Assembly: GCA_964527385.1 (NCBI GenBank)
Contig: CAZGPZ010000065.1
Location: 1-5,862 of the forward strand
Origin: JANWHZ01 sp964527385
GTDB lineage: Bacteria > Patescibacteriota > Saccharimonadia > Saccharimonadales > UBA4665
Reading direction: 5' to 3'
DNA: 5,862 nt
Below, piece after piece: positions 4,934 to 5,862 of the stretch. Position 1 is the stretch's first letter. Every line of letters starts with the position of its first letter. Both the position numbers and the translations under genes were made by a program. Under the pieces are notes generated by a model that saw nothing but the letters and a program-made list of their open reading frames with translations, did not search any database and had not been told where the DNA came from.

Positions 4934-5862
4934 TTACATCATCCCCATGCCGCCGCCCATGCTGCCCATGTCCGGAGCGGCTTTGTCTTCCTTTGGTACA
5001 TCGACGACCAAGGCGCCCATGGTCATTGCCGTGCCGGCGACACTGACGGCGTTTTGGACTGCCTCTTTTGTCACCCGCTTCGGGTCGACGATACCAGCAG
5101 CTTTCAAGTCGACGAGTTTCTTCGGGTCGTTGACATCAACGCCTTGCCCCGTCTTGGCAGCTTTGACCAATGGTAGCCATTCGTCGGCGTTCAGGCCGGC
5201 ATTAGTAAGCAAGATGCGGAACGGTTGCAGCAATGCTTGGACCAACAGTTGCCGTCCCGCAACCATGGATGCATCATCGGTAGCAGCCGGTGCAATAGCA
5301 GCGCTAAGGTTGACGAGCGTGACGCCACCGCCGGGCACGACACCTTCTGCCAACGCCGCTTTCACGGCGTGGACAGCGTCATCGACGCGGTATTTCTTCT
5401 CTTCAATCTCAGTCTCGGTGGCACCGCCGACCTTGATAACGGCAACTTTGCCGCCGAGCGCAGCGCGGCGCTTCTCCAGGTTCTCCTTGTCGTATTCGCT
5501 CGTGGCTGCATCAGCCTGTTGGTTGATCTGTTTGATGCGGGCGCTCACTTCGGCAACCGAGCCACCACCCTCAATGATCGTCGTTTCATCTTTGGTCACG
5601 AGCACCTTGCGGGCAGAACCGACCACCGTGAGATCGACGTTCTCGAACGTCATGCCACGGTCTTCGGTGATAACATCCGCGCCCGTCAGGATAGCGATAT
5701 CTTGCAAGATGTCTTTGCGGCGGTCACCAAATGCCGGTGCCTTGACGGCAACCGTGTTAAACACGCCCTTTAGGCGGTTCAAGATCAGCGTGCCGAGCGC
5801 TTCGCCGTCGACATCTTCGGCGATGAGCACGAGGTCTTTCTTGCCGGATTGGGCGATTTTCT
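4934..5862 (-). CDS. groEL: 60 kDa chaperonin GroEL, C-terminal part (5' end outside window)
   Basis: The last 308 residues of the group I chaperonin, which with GroES encloses and folds cytoplasmic proteins in an ATP-driven double ring. The visible part starts inside the apical domain with KIAQSGKKDL, then IAEDVDGEAL, and continues KAPAFGDRRKDILQDIA. It goes on through the intermediate domain (TTIIEGGGS, VAVIKVGGATE) into the equatorial domain. The RVDDAVHA segment (visible residues 158-165) keeps the Asp equivalent to E. coli Asp398, needed for ATP hydrolysis. The nucleotide-site glycines VPGGGV follow at about 175-180. The C-terminus carries the usual Gly/Met repeat tail, GSMGGGMGMM. By comparison with the usual length of about 540, some 240 residues lie beyond position 5862. 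No frameshift is seen. The groES gene and any heat-shock operator would be outside the window. Confidence 0.97.
   Translation of the reverse strand, partial: KIAQSGKKDLVLIAEDVDGEALGTLILNRLKGVFNTVAVKAPAFGDRRKDILQDIAILTGADVITEDRGMTFENVDLTVVGSARKVLVTKDETTIIEGGGSVAEVSARIKQINQQADAATSEYDKENLEKRRAALGGKVAVIKVGGATETEIEEKKYRVDDAVHAVKAALAEGVVPGGGVTLVNLSAAIAPAATDDASMVAGRQLLVQALLQPFRILLTNAGLNADEWLPLVKAAKTGQGVDVNDPKKLVDLKAAGIVDPKRVTKEAVQNAVSVAGTAMTMGALVVDVPKEDKAAPDMGSMGGGMGMM

Noticed and set aside
5225..5773. Long plus-strand open frame opposite groEL
   Set aside because: It is antisense to an unmistakable GroEL sequence; high-GC coding DNA commonly leaves such open frames.
1..5862. CRISPR array, insertion sequence, toxin-antitoxin or phage genes
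   Set aside because: No spaced direct repeats, terminal inverted repeats with a transposase, or recognisable toxin, antitoxin or phage proteins were seen.

Overview
The window looks like chromosomal DNA of a candidate phyla radiation bacterium, most likely a Candidatus Saccharibacteria (TM7) relative. This rests on recognition rather than a search. The protein at 1940-2452 ends in a helical domain (LVGHLDQTPEE through ARAQAFLDVVNEINYF) that I associate with Saccharibacteria hypothetical proteins. The protein at 2456-2932 ends in an LxNTGPG sorting-signal variant like those on CPR surface proteins. Small unannotated genes sit between housekeeping genes, and the standard genetic code fits throughout. 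No mobile element, CRISPR array or tRNA was seen.

Layout, left to right. (1) Positions 1-122, minus strand: a near-perfect sigma70-type promoter (TTGACA, 16 bp, TGCTATAAT) fires toward the left edge into about 88 bases holding three perfect hairpins. This is either the 5' end of a structured RNA or the first codons of a protein. (2) 124-795, minus: a DUF1361 membrane protein with its own extended -10 promoter. (3) 834-1868, minus: a bifunctional phosphoglucose/phosphomannose isomerase. (4) 1869-1939: a compact divergent promoter built on one near-symmetric -10 element. (5) 1940-2452, plus: a conserved protein of unknown function with a Met/Gln/Asn-rich disordered N-terminus. (6) 2456-2932, minus: a surface protein with two membrane segments, converging on the previous gene with a 3 bp gap. 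(7) 3050-3610, 3756-4259 and 4325-4855, plus: three small proteins of unknown function. The last two are clear paralogues and the first is a probable distant member. (8) 4878-4905: a bidirectional hairpin terminator. (9) 4934-5862, minus: the C-terminal part of groEL, cut by the window edge.

The genes do not form one pathway. The isomerase supplies glucose-6-P/fructose-6-P/mannose-6-P interconversion, GroEL folds proteins, and the surface protein and DUF1361 protein act at the envelope. The most unusual aspects are regulatory and familial. Four genes have a -10 element 6-10 nt before the start codon and no convincing Shine-Dalgarno sequence, which suggests leaderless mRNAs. Three others have a normal leader with a Shine-Dalgarno sequence. 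The three-gene paralogue set has no function I can name.
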